A stretch of 64,000 nt of DNA from an uncultured Candidatus Melainabacteria bacterium (GTDB lineage: Bacteria > Cyanobacteriota > Vampirovibrionia > Gastranaerophilales > Gastranaerophilaceae). A program made the position numbers and the translations under genes. Below the pieces are notes generated by a model. It searched no databases. It had not been told where the DNA came from and worked only from the letters and a program-made list of their open reading frames with translations. Below are positions 8,820 through 18,414 of the stretch, piece after piece (the stretch's first letter is position 1; each line of letters begins with the position of its first letter). The stretch is taken from NCBI GenBank assembly GCA_934754655.1, contig CAKVIC010000007.1:1-64000 (forward strand), written 5' to 3'.

Positions 8820-10002
8820 ATACCTTCTCCAATATATTTTTAGCAATATTAGTTTTAGTATCTTTTTCAAAATGTGTAATGTTAAGTTTATTATCTAATA
8901 AATAAACTTCGTTTAAATCAGATGAAAACCCTATATCTTTTTTAGAAATATCATTTGCAACAAGAAAATCACAACCTTTTGTTTTAATTTTGATTTTAGC
9001 ATTCTCTAATAAATTTTCGCTTTCAGCACAAAACCCAACAATAAGCGGTAAAGATAAATTTTTATCTTGCTTAATTTTACAGATTTCTTTTAATATATCA
9101 GGATTTTTAATTAATTCAAGCGTTAAATTATCATTAGAAGTTTTTTTTATTTTTTGCTCCGAATAATTTGCAACTCTATAATCTGCAACAGCTGCAACCA
9201 TAATTATACAATCTTGCTTCTCAAATTCAGATTTTACAATGTTTTCCATCTCGCAAGCAGATTCTGCTATTATATTTTTACATTCAATATCAGCTTTAAA
9301 AGTTGAAACCAATGTTACTTCAGCGCCTAATTTTATTGCTTGTTCAGCTAATGCTAACCCCATTTTGCCCGAAGAATTGTTTGAAATATATCTGACAGGA
9401 TCAATTTTTTCTTTTGTACCACCGGCAGTTATTAATATTTTTTTGTTTTTTAAATATAAATTTGGATTTAATAACTCTACCGTTTTATTATAAATTTCAT
9501 CAACCTCAACCATGCGACCACAACCATTTGTACCACAAGCTAAAAATCCGACTTCAGGATTTAAAATATTGTAGCCTTTTGCTTTTAATTTAAAAATATT
9601 TTCTTGAACAAAAGGATTTTCCCACATGCCGGTATTCATTGCCGGAACAAGCAAAAACTGTTTTTTAAAAGCACAAGCCGTTGAAAGCAATAAATTATCA
9701 CAAATACCATTTGAGATTTTTGATAAAGTATTAGCGCTGCAAGGAGCTATAACAAAAATATCTGCTTTATCAGATAGAGAAATATGCTCTGGCTTATATT
9801 CATCTATATTAAAATTTTCAACAAAAACTTCATTTCCTGATAAAGTTTGAAGCGTTAATTTTGTAACAAAATTAAGTGCTGCAGGAGTTAAAACCACTTG
9901 AACGTTAGCTCCGGCTTTTTTATATAATCTAATGAGTGAACAAATTTTGTATGCCGAAATACCGCCGGTTATTCCCACTAAAATGTTTTTATCTTTTAAC
10001 AT
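8812..10002 (-). CDS. coaBC: Bifunctional phosphopantothenoylcysteine decarboxylase / phosphopantothenate-cysteine ligase
   Basis: 396 residues, the usual CoaBC (Dfp) length. The N-terminal flavodoxin-like decarboxylase half has GITGGISAYK, APCSANTLSKI, PAMNTGMW and the catalytic-cysteine loop ACGTNGCGRM. The C-terminal CoaB half starts at about 185 with KKILITAGGTKEKIDPVRYISN and contains AAVADYR and KTKGCDFLVAND. It makes 4'-phosphopantetheine from 4'-phosphopantothenate and cysteine in coenzyme A synthesis, with FMN and CTP. The start has AAAGGAG upstream. It leads the coaBC-nif3-secreted protein unit. Confidence 0.96.
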   Translation of the reverse strand: MLKDKNILVGITGGISAYKICSLIRLYKKAGANVQVVLTPAALNFVTKLTLQTLSGNEVFVENFNIDEYKPEHISLSDKADIFVIAPCSANTLSKISNGICDNLLLSTACAFKKQFLLVPAMNTGMWENPFVQENIFKLKAKGYNILNPEVGFLACGTNGCGRMVEVDEIYNKTVELLNPNLYLKNKKILITAGGTKEKIDPVRYISNNSSGKMGLALAEQAIKLGAEVTLVSTFKADIECKNIIAESACEMENIVKSEFEKQDCIIMVAAVADYRVANYSEQKIKKTSNDNLTLELIKNPDILKEICKIKQDKNLSLPLIVGFCAESENLLENAKIKIKTKGCDFLVANDISKKDIGFSSDLNEVYLLDNKLNITHFEKDTKTNIAKNILEKVFE

Positions 10003-10050
10003 TTTTTACTCCTTTAGAATTATTATAACCCAAAAAATTTATCATTTATT

Positions 10051-10875
10051 TTACTGATTTTGTTTGTTATTTTTAATTATTAATTCATTTTTATAAATTT
10101 TATATTGATTGTTATACTCAGTTAAAGAAATTGCCTTATTTATTGCATCCAACGCATTTTTATAATCATTAATAGTTTCATAACAATAAGCTAAATAAAA
10201 ATATGCAAAAGGACTGTTATCGACTTCCGCAAAATGTTTAACAAAATGAGCCCGCTTAATATCGACTTTATACTTCATTTCTTGAAATTTTTCAAAATCA
10301 GCTTTTGCACCATTAAAATCACCCAGTGCTTGTTTTATTTTTGCTCTGCGTTCATATAAATAATACGATTTTTCATCACCTTGAACTTCTAAAATAGCAA
10401 GATTGATATCATTTAAAGCTTTACTGTAATTTTTTAAATAAAAATCTTTATCTGCTAATTCTACATATTCACGCATTTTTTTTGTTTTTACAAGTTCACT
10501 ATCAAAAGAATAATTAATTGTTAAAACTTCCTTTGTAGCACTCTCTGGAAATTTTCCAAAAGGTTCGGCATTTCTGAGTGCATATAAAGCGGATTCGTCA
10601 TAAAGTTTGTTACCAGAAGATTCTGCAATTCTTGCACTTAGAACATATCCTTCTCTATCAAGTTTAAAAATAATTCTTGTATGACCATTTTCCAAAAAAT
10701 CAGGGACTATCCAATTCTTTTGTAATTTTGATTTCACAGCATTAAAATAATCACTAAAAATTTCTTGAGTAATAAGATTTTGACTTGGCTGATATTCAAA
10801 TGAATTATAAGCATACGCATTTACAATTGGTGAAAAGCATAATAAAAATACGAATGTTATAACAAATTTATACAC
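10051..10875 (-). CDS. Secreted TonB C-terminal domain / TPR protein, GTG start
   Basis: 274 residues from a GTG at 10875 with GGAG 6 bp upstream; an upstream ATG at 10929 would place the signal sequence 18 residues in and use up the divergent promoter space. Residues 1-20 are a signal peptide (ending SPIVNAYA). Residues 35-120 match a TonB C-terminal domain (KNWIVPDFLENGHTRIIFKL, LYDESALYALRNAEPFGKFPE). The rest contains TPR-like helices (YSKALNDINLAILEV, DYKNALDAINKAISL). It probably acts in the periplasm as a scaffold or energy-coupling partner; no ExbBD genes are near. Confidence 0.75.
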   Translation of the reverse strand: MYKFVITFVFLLCFSPIVNAYAYNSFEYQPSQNLITQEIFSDYFNAVKSKLQKNWIVPDFLENGHTRIIFKLDREGYVLSARIAESSGNKLYDESALYALRNAEPFGKFPESATKEVLTINYSFDSELVKTKKMREYVELADKDFYLKNYSKALNDINLAILEVQGDEKSYYLYERRAKIKQALGDFNGAKADFEKFQEMKYKVDIKRAHFVKHFAEVDNSPFAYFYLAYCYETINDYKNALDAINKAISLTEYNNQYKIYKNELIIKNNKQNQ

Positions 10876-10951
10876 AATAATCTCCAATCCTAATAATACA
10901 ATTGTATTTAAAACAAATATGGAATACAATAGAAAAAAACGGAGTTAATTT

Positions 10952-11863
10952 ATGACGAATTATTATGAACTAAAAATATCAATAAATCCCAATTTAGAAG
11001 AAATTGTATCTGATATATTTTTTACAAATTTTGACTGTGAAGGTGTTGTTTTAGAAGAAGAAACCTATAAAGATTTAGAAATGACGTCGACAACCAAAGG
11101 AACTTTACGCGTTTTTCTTAATCAAGACGAGAATTATGAAAATATGAGTTTCAAAATTTCAAATCTTTTAGAAAAACAAAAAGAAGTTCTAAAAATGCGA
11201 GGTTTTGATGAAAAAGAGCTTGGAAGCTGGGATTTCAGTTTAGAAGAAAAAGAAAATCAAGACTGGTCACAAAAATGGAAAGAGAAATGGAATGTTACGC
11301 ATATTACAGATAAAATTACAGTTGTTCCAAGCTGGATTGAATATTCACCAAAGCCTGATGAAATTATAATAACTCTTGATCCAGGGTGCGCATTTGGTAC
11401 TGGAACTCATCAAACAACACAACTTTGCATGAAGGCTCTTGAAAAATACATGAACCCTCAAGATAAAGTCGCAGACATTGGAACAGGCTCTGGCATATTA
11501 GCAATTTTAGCAATGAAACTTGGTGCTTCTGAAGCTTATGGTTGCGATATTGATGATACAGTAATTGAAGTATGTTACAAAAATGCAAAAGTTAATAATG
11601 TGGAATGTAAATTCGAATTGAATACAGCGGATAAATTAAACGAGAAATATGATTTTATCTGCGCAAATATTTTACATAACGTTCTCGCTGAAATTATGCC
11701 GGACTTAAAAAAACTAATGAAAGATAACGCAAAACTAGCTTTAAGCGGAATTCTTGACGAGAAAAAAAGCGTTGTCCTAGATGCGATTAAAGAAAAACAA
11801 TTAAACATTATTGATACAATTATGCAAGACCAATGGATATCTTTTATTGTTACAAAATGTTAA
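10952..11863 (+). CDS. prmA: Ribosomal protein L11 methyltransferase
   Basis: 303 residues, full family length. The N-terminal substrate-binding domain (1-110) is followed by a Rossmann methyltransferase with the PrmA signature DPGCAFGTGTHQTTQ, SAM motif I DIGTGSGILAI and the NIL motif in CANILHNVLAEI. It trimethylates L11 with S-adenosylmethionine. A good ribosome site (ACGGAG) precedes the ATG. It is divergent from the TonB/TPR gene and convergent with the next gene; no operon partners are seen. Confidence 0.96.
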   Translation: MTNYYELKISINPNLEEIVSDIFFTNFDCEGVVLEEETYKDLEMTSTTKGTLRVFLNQDENYENMSFKISNLLEKQKEVLKMRGFDEKELGSWDFSLEEKENQDWSQKWKEKWNVTHITDKITVVPSWIEYSPKPDEIIITLDPGCAFGTGTHQTTQLCMKALEKYMNPQDKVADIGTGSGILAILAMKLGASEAYGCDIDDTVIEVCYKNAKVNNVECKFELNTADKLNEKYDFICANILHNVLAEIMPDLKKLMKDNAKLALSGILDEKKSVVLDAIKEKQLNIIDTIMQDQWISFIVTKC

Positions 11864-11890
11864 ACCTAAAACTTAATAAATTTAAACACA

Positions 11891-12367
11891 CTAATTTGCG
11901 TACTTATTCCCAACAATCTTGTACAAAGCTGTTTCAGTTTTCATTAAGTGATTATCAACGAGGGAATAATGTTCCAGTTTTAAATTATTTAATCCAGTAA
12001 ATTTGTTTCCATCAATTCTTAATGTAACAGTATCCGTCAGCACTTTGTTGTTATCATAAGAGACTTTTCTCGTAAAAGTGACTAAACTTCCCTCAACATT
12101 ATCAATAGAAACTTCTGCATTTGCACCATTAAGCGGATTTTCTAAATATAATACATCACCTTTTCTTGAAAGATTCCAATAATCAGAGCTTTTACCTTTA
12201 AAAGTTTTAGGCGAATTTGTTTTCTCTAAACTACCAACAATTTGCCAACTTCCAAAAAAATCTTTAGGTATTTCATTCACAGAGACTCCTGCCTGCAAAG
12301 TTTCCGCATTAACGCTTAAAGAGCCTAATAAAACAAATAAAACAAATTGGGTAAATATTTTTTTCAT
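11891..12367 (-). CDS. Secreted hypothetical protein
   Basis: 158 residues. The N-terminus MKKIFTQFVLFVLLGSLSVNA is a clear signal peptide ending at an AxA-type site. The mature protein (about 137 residues) is rich in beta-strand patterns with the segments IPKDFFGSWQIVGSLEKTN and WNLSRKGDVLYLENP, suggesting a small lipocalin-like or other beta-barrel fold. No family is recognised and no catalytic motif is seen. It is divergent from valS. The function is unknown. Confidence 0.65.
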   Translation of the reverse strand: MKKIFTQFVLFVLLGSLSVNAETLQAGVSVNEIPKDFFGSWQIVGSLEKTNSPKTFKGKSSDYWNLSRKGDVLYLENPLNGANAEVSIDNVEGSLVTFTRKVSYDNNKVLTDTVTLRIDGNKFTGLNNLKLEHYSLVDNHLMKTETALYKIVGNKYAN

Positions 12368-12487
12368 ATTAAATATTATAACAACTTTTTTACAAAAGTC
12401 ATCCTACCACTATATTTATGTTATGATAATGTTGTTATTATCAAAATTTATAATAACAACCACAAGGCAATATATAAGAGGTTAATT

Positions 12488-15148
12488 ATGGAAACAAAAA
12501 CAAGAATTGAAGATTTACCTACAGTATACGATGCGCAATCGACTGAAGATAAAATGTATAAATTTTGGGAAAACGGTCAATATTTTAAAGCAAACGCAAA
12601 ATCAACAAAACCCGCTTTTTCAATGGTAATTCCACCGCCTAACGTAACCGGTGTTTTACACATGGGACACGCTTTAGATGAAACTCTGCAAGATATTTTA
12701 ACACGTTATCATAGAATGGCAGGTTATGAAGCTTTGTGGATTCCTGGAACTGACCACGCCGGAATTGCAACTCAAGCCGTTGTTGAAAAAAAGCTTAGAG
12801 CTGAGGGCAAATCTCGTTTTGATTTAGGACGCGAAAAATTTTTAGAAGAAACTTGGAAATGGACAAATGAGCATAAATCTGCAATTTTAGATCAATGCAA
12901 ACGTTTAGGAGTATCTTTTGACCGTTCTAGAGAACGTTTTACGTTTGATGAAGGCTGTTCAGAAGCTGTTAAAGAAGTTTTTGTTAAACTTTACGAAAAA
13001 GGACTTATTTATAAAGGTGCGTACATTGTTAACTGGTGTCCACGCTGCCAATCTGCAATTTCAGATATTGAAACTGAATATGAAACCGAGCAAGGTCACA
13101 TGTGGGAAATTTCATATCCGCTTGTAGGTGAACCAGGAGCTATTATAGTTGACACAACAAGACCTGAAACAATGTTTGGCGATGTAGCAATTGCTGTACA
13201 TCCTAGCGACAAAAAATATTCAGAATTAATAGGCAAAAACGTATTAATTCCACTTACAAACAGAACAATACCAATTATTGCAGACGAATACGTTGACAAG
13301 TCTTTTGGTACTGGCGCTGTAAAAATCACTCCTGCACACGATCCTAACGATTTTGAGGTAGGAAAACGCCATAACTTTAAACCGATTTGGGTTATTGATG
13401 AAGAAGGTAAGTTAAAATCATGTCCAGAAGTTCCACCTGAATATCAAGGTTTAGACAGATATGAGGCTCGTGAAAAAATTGTTGATATGCTTAAGCTGAA
13501 AGGTTTTTTGTTAAGAATAAAAGACCACGAGCACAATGTTGGAAAATGCCAACGTTGCAACACTACAATTGAACCATTGCTTTCAGAACAATGGTTTGTA
13601 AAAATGGAACCTTTAGCTAAAGAAGCAATTGCTGCCGTTAAAGACGGTCGTATCAAATTTGTACCTGAACGTTGGACTAAAAATTATTTAGGCTGGATGG
13701 AAAATATTCGCGATTGGTGTATATCTCGTCAATTATGGTGGGGGCATCAAATTCCAGCATATTACCATAAAGTAACCGGCGAAATGGTTGTTGCAAAAGA
13801 AAATCCGGACCCTGAAAATTACGTACAAGACAAAGATTGTTTAGACACTTGGTTTTCTTCCGGTTTATGGCCATTCTCAACAATGGGATTTCCGCAAACC
13901 GAAACTGAAGATTTCAAAAAATTCTATCCAACAAGCGTGCTTGTAACCGGCTTTGATATTATTTTCTTTTGGGTTGCAAGAATGATAACAATGGGCTTAG
14001 AATTTACCGGAAAAGCTCCATTTAGCACTGTATATATACACGGTTTAATAAGGGATGAAAAAGGTCAAAAAATGTCAAAATCAAAGGGCAACACAATTGA
14101 CCCTGTTAAAATTATTGATAAATACGGTTGCGACGCTTTAAGATTTACAATGACATCATTATGTACTTATGGCGGACAAGATATAAAAATTTCTGATGAA
14201 AGATTTGAATATGGAAGAAATTTTGCAAACAAATTATGGAACGCATCACGCTTTGTATTGATGAACTTACAAGGTGTTGATAATAAACCTATTGACAAAT
14301 CTAAATTAACTTTAGTTGATAAATGGATTTTGAACCAATTAAATGAAACTGCAAAAATAGTTAATGAAAATATTAAAGATTACAGAATCGGAGAAGTTGC
14401 GCATATTTTATATGATTTCTTCCGCAATGAATATTGTGATTGGTATGTAGAAATAGCAAAAATTCAACTTCAAGATTCTGAAATTAAAATGAACACACAA
14501 CGAGTCTTAAAATATGTTTTAGATATGTCTTTAAGGATGTTCCATCCAATTATGCCACATATAACTGAACAAGTATGGCAATTGGTTAAAGAATTTGGGC
14601 TTGAAGACGGTGAAAATGATGCGCTTATTGTTGCAAAATACCCTGAATACAGAGCTGATTTAAACTATCCAAAAGAAGCTGAAGAAATGAAACAAGTCTT
14701 TGAAACAATCACTTCCTTAAGGAATTTAAGACAAAGCTTCAATATTTCAACCTCAGCAACTATTGATGTTGAAATAAGAAGCGAAGGACGCGAATTGGAA
14801 ATATTTAAGTCTATTGAAGCATATATTCATCGTTTGGCAAAAGTTAACAATATTACTTATGCAAAAATAGATGCTCCAATACCACCAAAATCTGCAACAG
14901 CAATCGTTTCTGCTTCAAAACTAATTGTTCCTCTTGCGGATTTAATTGATTTGGATGCAGAAATTAAACGTCAAGAAAAGAAATTAGAAAAATTAGTTAA
15001 TGAAAAAAATTCTTTACAAGGACGCATGAAAAATGAAAAATTTGTGGCTAATGCACCTAAAGAATTGGTTGAACAAACTAATGCTAGAATTGACGAAATT
15101 ATTGCTCAAGAAAATGTTATCAATGATTTAATTACATCATTAAAATAA
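12488..15148 (+). CDS. valS: Valyl-tRNA synthetase
   Basis: 886 residues from the ATG at 12488 with AGAGG upstream; the open frame reaches further 5' but homology starts at this Met (EDLPTVYDAQSTEDK). Class I signatures: HMGH at 58-61 and KMSKS at 528-532, separated by the CP1 editing domain (TRPETMFGDVAIAVHP). DWCISRQLWWGHQIPAYY is typical of ValRS. The C-terminal anticodon domain is followed by a coiled-coil arm (about 815-886). It charges tRNA-Val. No T-box is evident in the 120-bp leader. A strong hairpin follows at 15178. Confidence 0.97.
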   Translation: METKTRIEDLPTVYDAQSTEDKMYKFWENGQYFKANAKSTKPAFSMVIPPPNVTGVLHMGHALDETLQDILTRYHRMAGYEALWIPGTDHAGIATQAVVEKKLRAEGKSRFDLGREKFLEETWKWTNEHKSAILDQCKRLGVSFDRSRERFTFDEGCSEAVKEVFVKLYEKGLIYKGAYIVNWCPRCQSAISDIETEYETEQGHMWEISYPLVGEPGAIIVDTTRPETMFGDVAIAVHPSDKKYSELIGKNVLIPLTNRTIPIIADEYVDKSFGTGAVKITPAHDPNDFEVGKRHNFKPIWVIDEEGKLKSCPEVPPEYQGLDRYEAREKIVDMLKLKGFLLRIKDHEHNVGKCQRCNTTIEPLLSEQWFVKMEPLAKEAIAAVKDGRIKFVPERWTKNYLGWMENIRDWCISRQLWWGHQIPAYYHKVTGEMVVAKENPDPENYVQDKDCLDTWFSSGLWPFSTMGFPQTETEDFKKFYPTSVLVTGFDIIFFWVARMITMGLEFTGKAPFSTVYIHGLIRDEKGQKMSKSKGNTIDPVKIIDKYGCDALRFTMTSLCTYGGQDIKISDERFEYGRNFANKLWNASRFVLMNLQGVDNKPIDKSKLTLVDKWILNQLNETAKIVNENIKDYRIGEVAHILYDFFRNEYCDWYVEIAKIQLQDSEIKMNTQRVLKYVLDMSLRMFHPIMPHITEQVWQLVKEFGLEDGENDALIVAKYPEYRADLNYPKEAEEMKQVFETITSLRNLRQSFNISTSATIDVEIRSEGRELEIFKSIEAYIHRLAKVNNITYAKIDAPIPPKSATAIVSASKLIVPLADLIDLDAEIKRQEKKLEKLVNEKNSLQGRMKNEKFVANAPKELVEQTNARIDEIIAQENVINDLITSLK

Positions 15149-15177
15149 TTAAAACAGCATTTAATAAAACTTATGAC

Positions 15178-15215
15178 TATGGCGCGCTTTTTGCAAATGC
15201 AAAAAGCGCGCCATA
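15178..15215. terminator. 18-bp perfect palindromic hairpin downstream of valS
   Basis: Arms TATGGCGCGCTTTTTGCA (15178-15195) and its exact complement (15198-15215) around a 2-base centre. It is extremely GC-rich for this genome. No T-tract follows, so intrinsic termination is uncertain; it may be a 3'-end-stabilising palindrome. It shares the G/C head and A/T run layout of the hairpins at 40392 and 48319. Confidence 0.6.
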
Positions 15216-15336
15216 AATTAACTCATAACATAAATTTTATTTTTCGTCACTGAGATATATTAAAATATTGCCTATTAGATATTATAATGATAAAATAATA
15301 AATGGAGAGTTGGTATTTATTCATTAAAAGGGTGAG

Positions 15337-17445
15337 ATGGGTTTTACAAAATTATCAAATATATTAAAAAATAATGATATAGTTCTTGCAATCGGACTTG
15401 TCATTATTGTTTGTATGATGGTAATACCTTTGCCCGCGCCAATTTTGGATATTTTATTAACAATAAATATTTCTTTAGCAGTCGTTATCTTGCTAGTTTG
15501 TTTATATACACAAGAACCACTTGATTACTCATCTTTTCCAACAGTTTTGTTAATTGCAACTCTTTTTAGACTTGGTTTAAACGTTAGCTCGACACGACTA
15601 ATTTTACTACATGGACAAGCCGGAAATGTCATTAATTCGTTTGGAGAATTCGTCGTCGGCGGAAATTATGTTGTTGGTTTTGTTATATTCGTAATTCTAG
15701 TATTAATCAATTTTATGGTAATTACGGGTGGTGCAACTCGTGTTGCAGAAGTATCAGCACGTTTCACATTAGATAAAATGCCAGGAAAACAATTGAGTAT
15801 TGACGCAGATTTAAACTCCGGCTTGATAAATGAAGAACAAGCAAAAGAACGACGCAAAAAACTTGAAAGAGAAACCGATTTTTACGGTACTATGGATGGT
15901 GCTTCGAAATTCGTAAAAGGTGATGCTACGGCTGGTATTGTTATCACAATTGTTAACATTGTTGGCGGTTTGATTATCGGTATTGTTCAAGGGGGCTTGG
16001 ATCTCCAAACAGCATTAACAACCTATACAATATTAACAGTTGGTGACGGTTTAGTTTCACAAGTCCCTGCTTTATTAATTTCTACAGCAACCGGTTTGAT
16101 TGTATCAAGAGCTTCAGGTAAAGATGAATCTTTGTCTACTGATATCAAAAATGAAATGTTTTCTGACCCAAGAGTATTAGGAGTTGTTTCAGGTTTACTA
16201 GCATTCATGGGGGTTGTACCGGGAATGCCGACTTTGCCATTCCTGTTAATAGCTACAGTTATTGGAATTATGGCATATTTTAAAGTTAAAGAAAAATCTC
16301 AAACCAAACAAACAGAAGAAGCTAAAAAACAAGAAGCTGAACAACAAGAAAAAATGGGTAAAAAAGAAAAACGCGCAAAAGCAACAAAAGAAAGCGTTAT
16401 GGAACTTCTTAATGTTGACACTATTGAAATTGAGGTTGGCTATAGGCTTGTACAATTATTGAATGTAGAAATGGGTGGCGATTTACTTGAAAGAATCGCT
16501 CAAATTCGACGTCAAACAGCGCTAGATTTGGGAATTGTTTTACCATCAATAAGAGTACGTGACAATTTACAACTTTCACCTAATTCATATCAAATAAAAT
16601 TAAAAGGTGTTGCGCTTGAGTCCGGAGAAGTTTATCCAGAAAGATTTTTAGCAATGTGCGCTGGTGAACCATTAGGAAATTTAACAATAAATGGAATACA
16701 CGCAATTGAACCGGCATTTGGACTTCCTGCACTATGGATAGAAGAAAAAGACAAAGATTTAGCTGAGATGTCGGGTTATACAGTGGTTTCCGCTTCTGCA
16801 GTAATTTCTACACACATAACCGAAGTTATTAAAAAATGCGCTTCAGAGATTGTTTCACGTTATGATATTCAACAATTAATTGATAATTTGAAAAAAGAAG
16901 TTTCAGAAGATTACGTTAACGATATAATGAAAGATATTACTATTAGTGATATTCAAATTGTTGTTCAAAATCTTTTAAAAGAAGGTATTGCAATAAGAGA
17001 TTTAAGAACTATTTTAGAAACAATAAGCTTGCAATCAAAAGTTAATAAAAATCCAAACTTTTTAACTGAACACGTACGTCAAGCTTTGGCTAGAAATATT
17101 TGTAAACAAAATCTTGCAGATACCGGAGATTTATATGTAATAACAATTTCACCGGATATTGAAAACATAATAGCAAAAGGAGCCAGTCCGGATGGTCAAA
17201 GTGTTACCTTAGATCCGGCTTTTACAAGAGCTTTGTTTGACAAAATGAATATAGAATTAGAAAAAGCTATAACTGCAACCGGAAATCAACCTGTAATACT
17301 ATGCTCTTCACCAATTAGATTGCTATTTAGAAAACTTGTTGAAAGAACATATCCACAAATAGCAATTATGTCATATAATGAAATTAGCCCAAGCGTGAAA
17401 GTTAAATCTGTTGGCATTGTAAAGCTTGATTTAGTAAGAAAATAA
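15337..17445 (+). CDS. flhA: Flagellar biosynthesis protein FlhA (export gate)
   Basis: 702 residues, usual FlhA length. About eight N-terminal membrane helices (to about 320) surround the family signature ARFTLDKMPGKQLSIDADLN...GLINEEQAKERRKKLERE...FYGTMDGASKFVKGDA. A Lys/Glu-rich linker (about 325-355) leads to the cytosolic FlhA-C domain that docks chaperone-substrate complexes. It forms the nonameric gate of the flagellar type III export apparatus. The sequence fits FlhA better than a virulence-type EscV because flagellin and a PilZ protein are nearby. The usual flhB/flhF/fliR neighbours are absent; the 3' neighbour is a PilZ gene 16 bp on. Confidence 0.96.
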   Translation: MGFTKLSNILKNNDIVLAIGLVIIVCMMVIPLPAPILDILLTINISLAVVILLVCLYTQEPLDYSSFPTVLLIATLFRLGLNVSSTRLILLHGQAGNVINSFGEFVVGGNYVVGFVIFVILVLINFMVITGGATRVAEVSARFTLDKMPGKQLSIDADLNSGLINEEQAKERRKKLERETDFYGTMDGASKFVKGDATAGIVITIVNIVGGLIIGIVQGGLDLQTALTTYTILTVGDGLVSQVPALLISTATGLIVSRASGKDESLSTDIKNEMFSDPRVLGVVSGLLAFMGVVPGMPTLPFLLIATVIGIMAYFKVKEKSQTKQTEEAKKQEAEQQEKMGKKEKRAKATKESVMELLNVDTIEIEVGYRLVQLLNVEMGGDLLERIAQIRRQTALDLGIVLPSIRVRDNLQLSPNSYQIKLKGVALESGEVYPERFLAMCAGEPLGNLTINGIHAIEPAFGLPALWIEEKDKDLAEMSGYTVVSASAVISTHITEVIKKCASEIVSRYDIQQLIDNLKKEVSEDYVNDIMKDITISDIQIVVQNLLKEGIAIRDLRTILETISLQSKVNKNPNFLTEHVRQALARNICKQNLADTGDLYVITISPDIENIIAKGASPDGQSVTLDPAFTRALFDKMNIELEKAITATGNQPVILCSSPIRLLFRKLVERTYPQIAIMSYNEISPSVKVKSVGIVKLDLVRK

Positions 17446-17461
17446 TGAAAGGATTATAAAT

Positions 17462-18052
17462 ATGAGAGAACTTATAAAAAAAGAGCAACTTGTAACAATA
17501 GTACCTCAAGATTTTAAAAATTCTAATAAAGGAAAGGTTCTTGATGTTGATTTTGAAGGTTTCAAAATGCAATTAAAATACAAGCCTGAAGGGCTAAGAG
17601 TTAATCATATTTGTGATTTTTATTCAATGACGGATAACGGTTATTTGTATTTTGAATCTTATATCAAATCTTTAGAAAACAATGTTATTTCAATAGCAAA
17701 TCCGGTTAAACACAGATTTTTACAAAGAAGAAAATATACTCGTATAAAATTTATTCGAGATTTACAATTAATCTCTAACGATGGCGTTCATAATGTGAGA
17801 ACTCTTGATATTTCAGCAGGTGGCATGAAAATTACTACAACTGAAAACATTGATATCGAAAAAGAATATCGTGTAAAAATTAAACTTAATGACGAAATTG
17901 AAGTCAATTGTAAATTTAAGCTAATAAGAGTTGAACGAGGCGAAAACGGTATTTACACAATATCAGGAAGATTCACAAACCAAAGTAAGGTTGATAAAAT
18001 GTCATTAGTTCAATATTGTATGAACAAAAATATGGAGAACCTCAATAAATAA
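17462..18052 (+). CDS. PilZ-domain c-di-GMP receptor, YcgR-like
   Basis: 196 residues. The N-terminal half (1-85) is a YcgR-N-like beta domain. The C-terminal PilZ domain carries both c-di-GMP binding motifs: R89-R90 with R94 (RRKYTR) and D116-I-S-A-G-G121. Such proteins bind c-di-GMP and slow or redirect the flagellar motor in other bacteria. The close position behind flhA (16 bp, AAAGGA ribosome site) supports a motility role. It overlaps the next gene by 1 bp. Confidence 0.88.
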   Translation: MRELIKKEQLVTIVPQDFKNSNKGKVLDVDFEGFKMQLKYKPEGLRVNHICDFYSMTDNGYLYFESYIKSLENNVISIANPVKHRFLQRRKYTRIKFIRDLQLISNDGVHNVRTLDISAGGMKITTTENIDIEKEYRVKIKLNDEIEVNCKFKLIRVERGENGIYTISGRFTNQSKVDKMSLVQYCMNKNMENLNK

Positions 18053-18405
18053 TGGATTATACAAGCACTATAAGAAATTTTTTTATTGCAATTACACTTT
18101 TGGTAATTGGGGCGATATCATTTCTTAAAATTGGAACGATTGATGCGCACTCTGTGATTACGACAGGCACAGTATTAGTTCCGGCTGTAATTGTTATGGG
18201 GTTTTTAGGTCAAAAAATAGGAGAAATAATTGATAATCCCAAGAATCAAGCAGATGCTGATTACAAATTGGCTGTATTAAATGCACTTAAGAAAATGGAT
18301 AAATCAATGTCTTTGCAAGATTTGAATGAAAAACTTTCAAAAAGCGTTGCTGAACCAGATATTTCAGAATCAGAAGTTGAATCTGAAGATGACATTGATA
18401 TTTAA
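18052..18405 (+). CDS. Small two-helix membrane protein
   Basis: 117 residues. Two predicted membrane helices (about 9-26 and 38-58) are followed by a soluble acidic tail ending SESEVESEDDIDI. No family is recognised. Its ATG overlaps the PilZ stop (TAATG), so it is co-translated and belongs to the flhA-PilZ operon, suggesting a motility- or c-di-GMP-related accessory role by context only. It is convergent with pheA, 9 bp away. Confidence 0.65.
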   Translation: MDYTSTIRNFFIAITLLVIGAISFLKIGTIDAHSVITTGTVLVPAVIVMGFLGQKIGEIIDNPKNQADADYKLAVLNALKKMDKSMSLQDLNEKLSKSVAEPDISESEVESEDDIDI

Positions 18406-18414
18406 TACTTTATT

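Noticed and set aside
12368..12487. T-box leader before valS
   Set aside because: The leader is too short and lacks a T-box sequence or a terminator/antiterminator pair.
16246..16462. Frames in both strands over the Lys-rich part of flhA
   Set aside because: Low-complexity shadows of the FlhA linker; Lys/Asn runs on one strand and Phe/Leu runs on the other.
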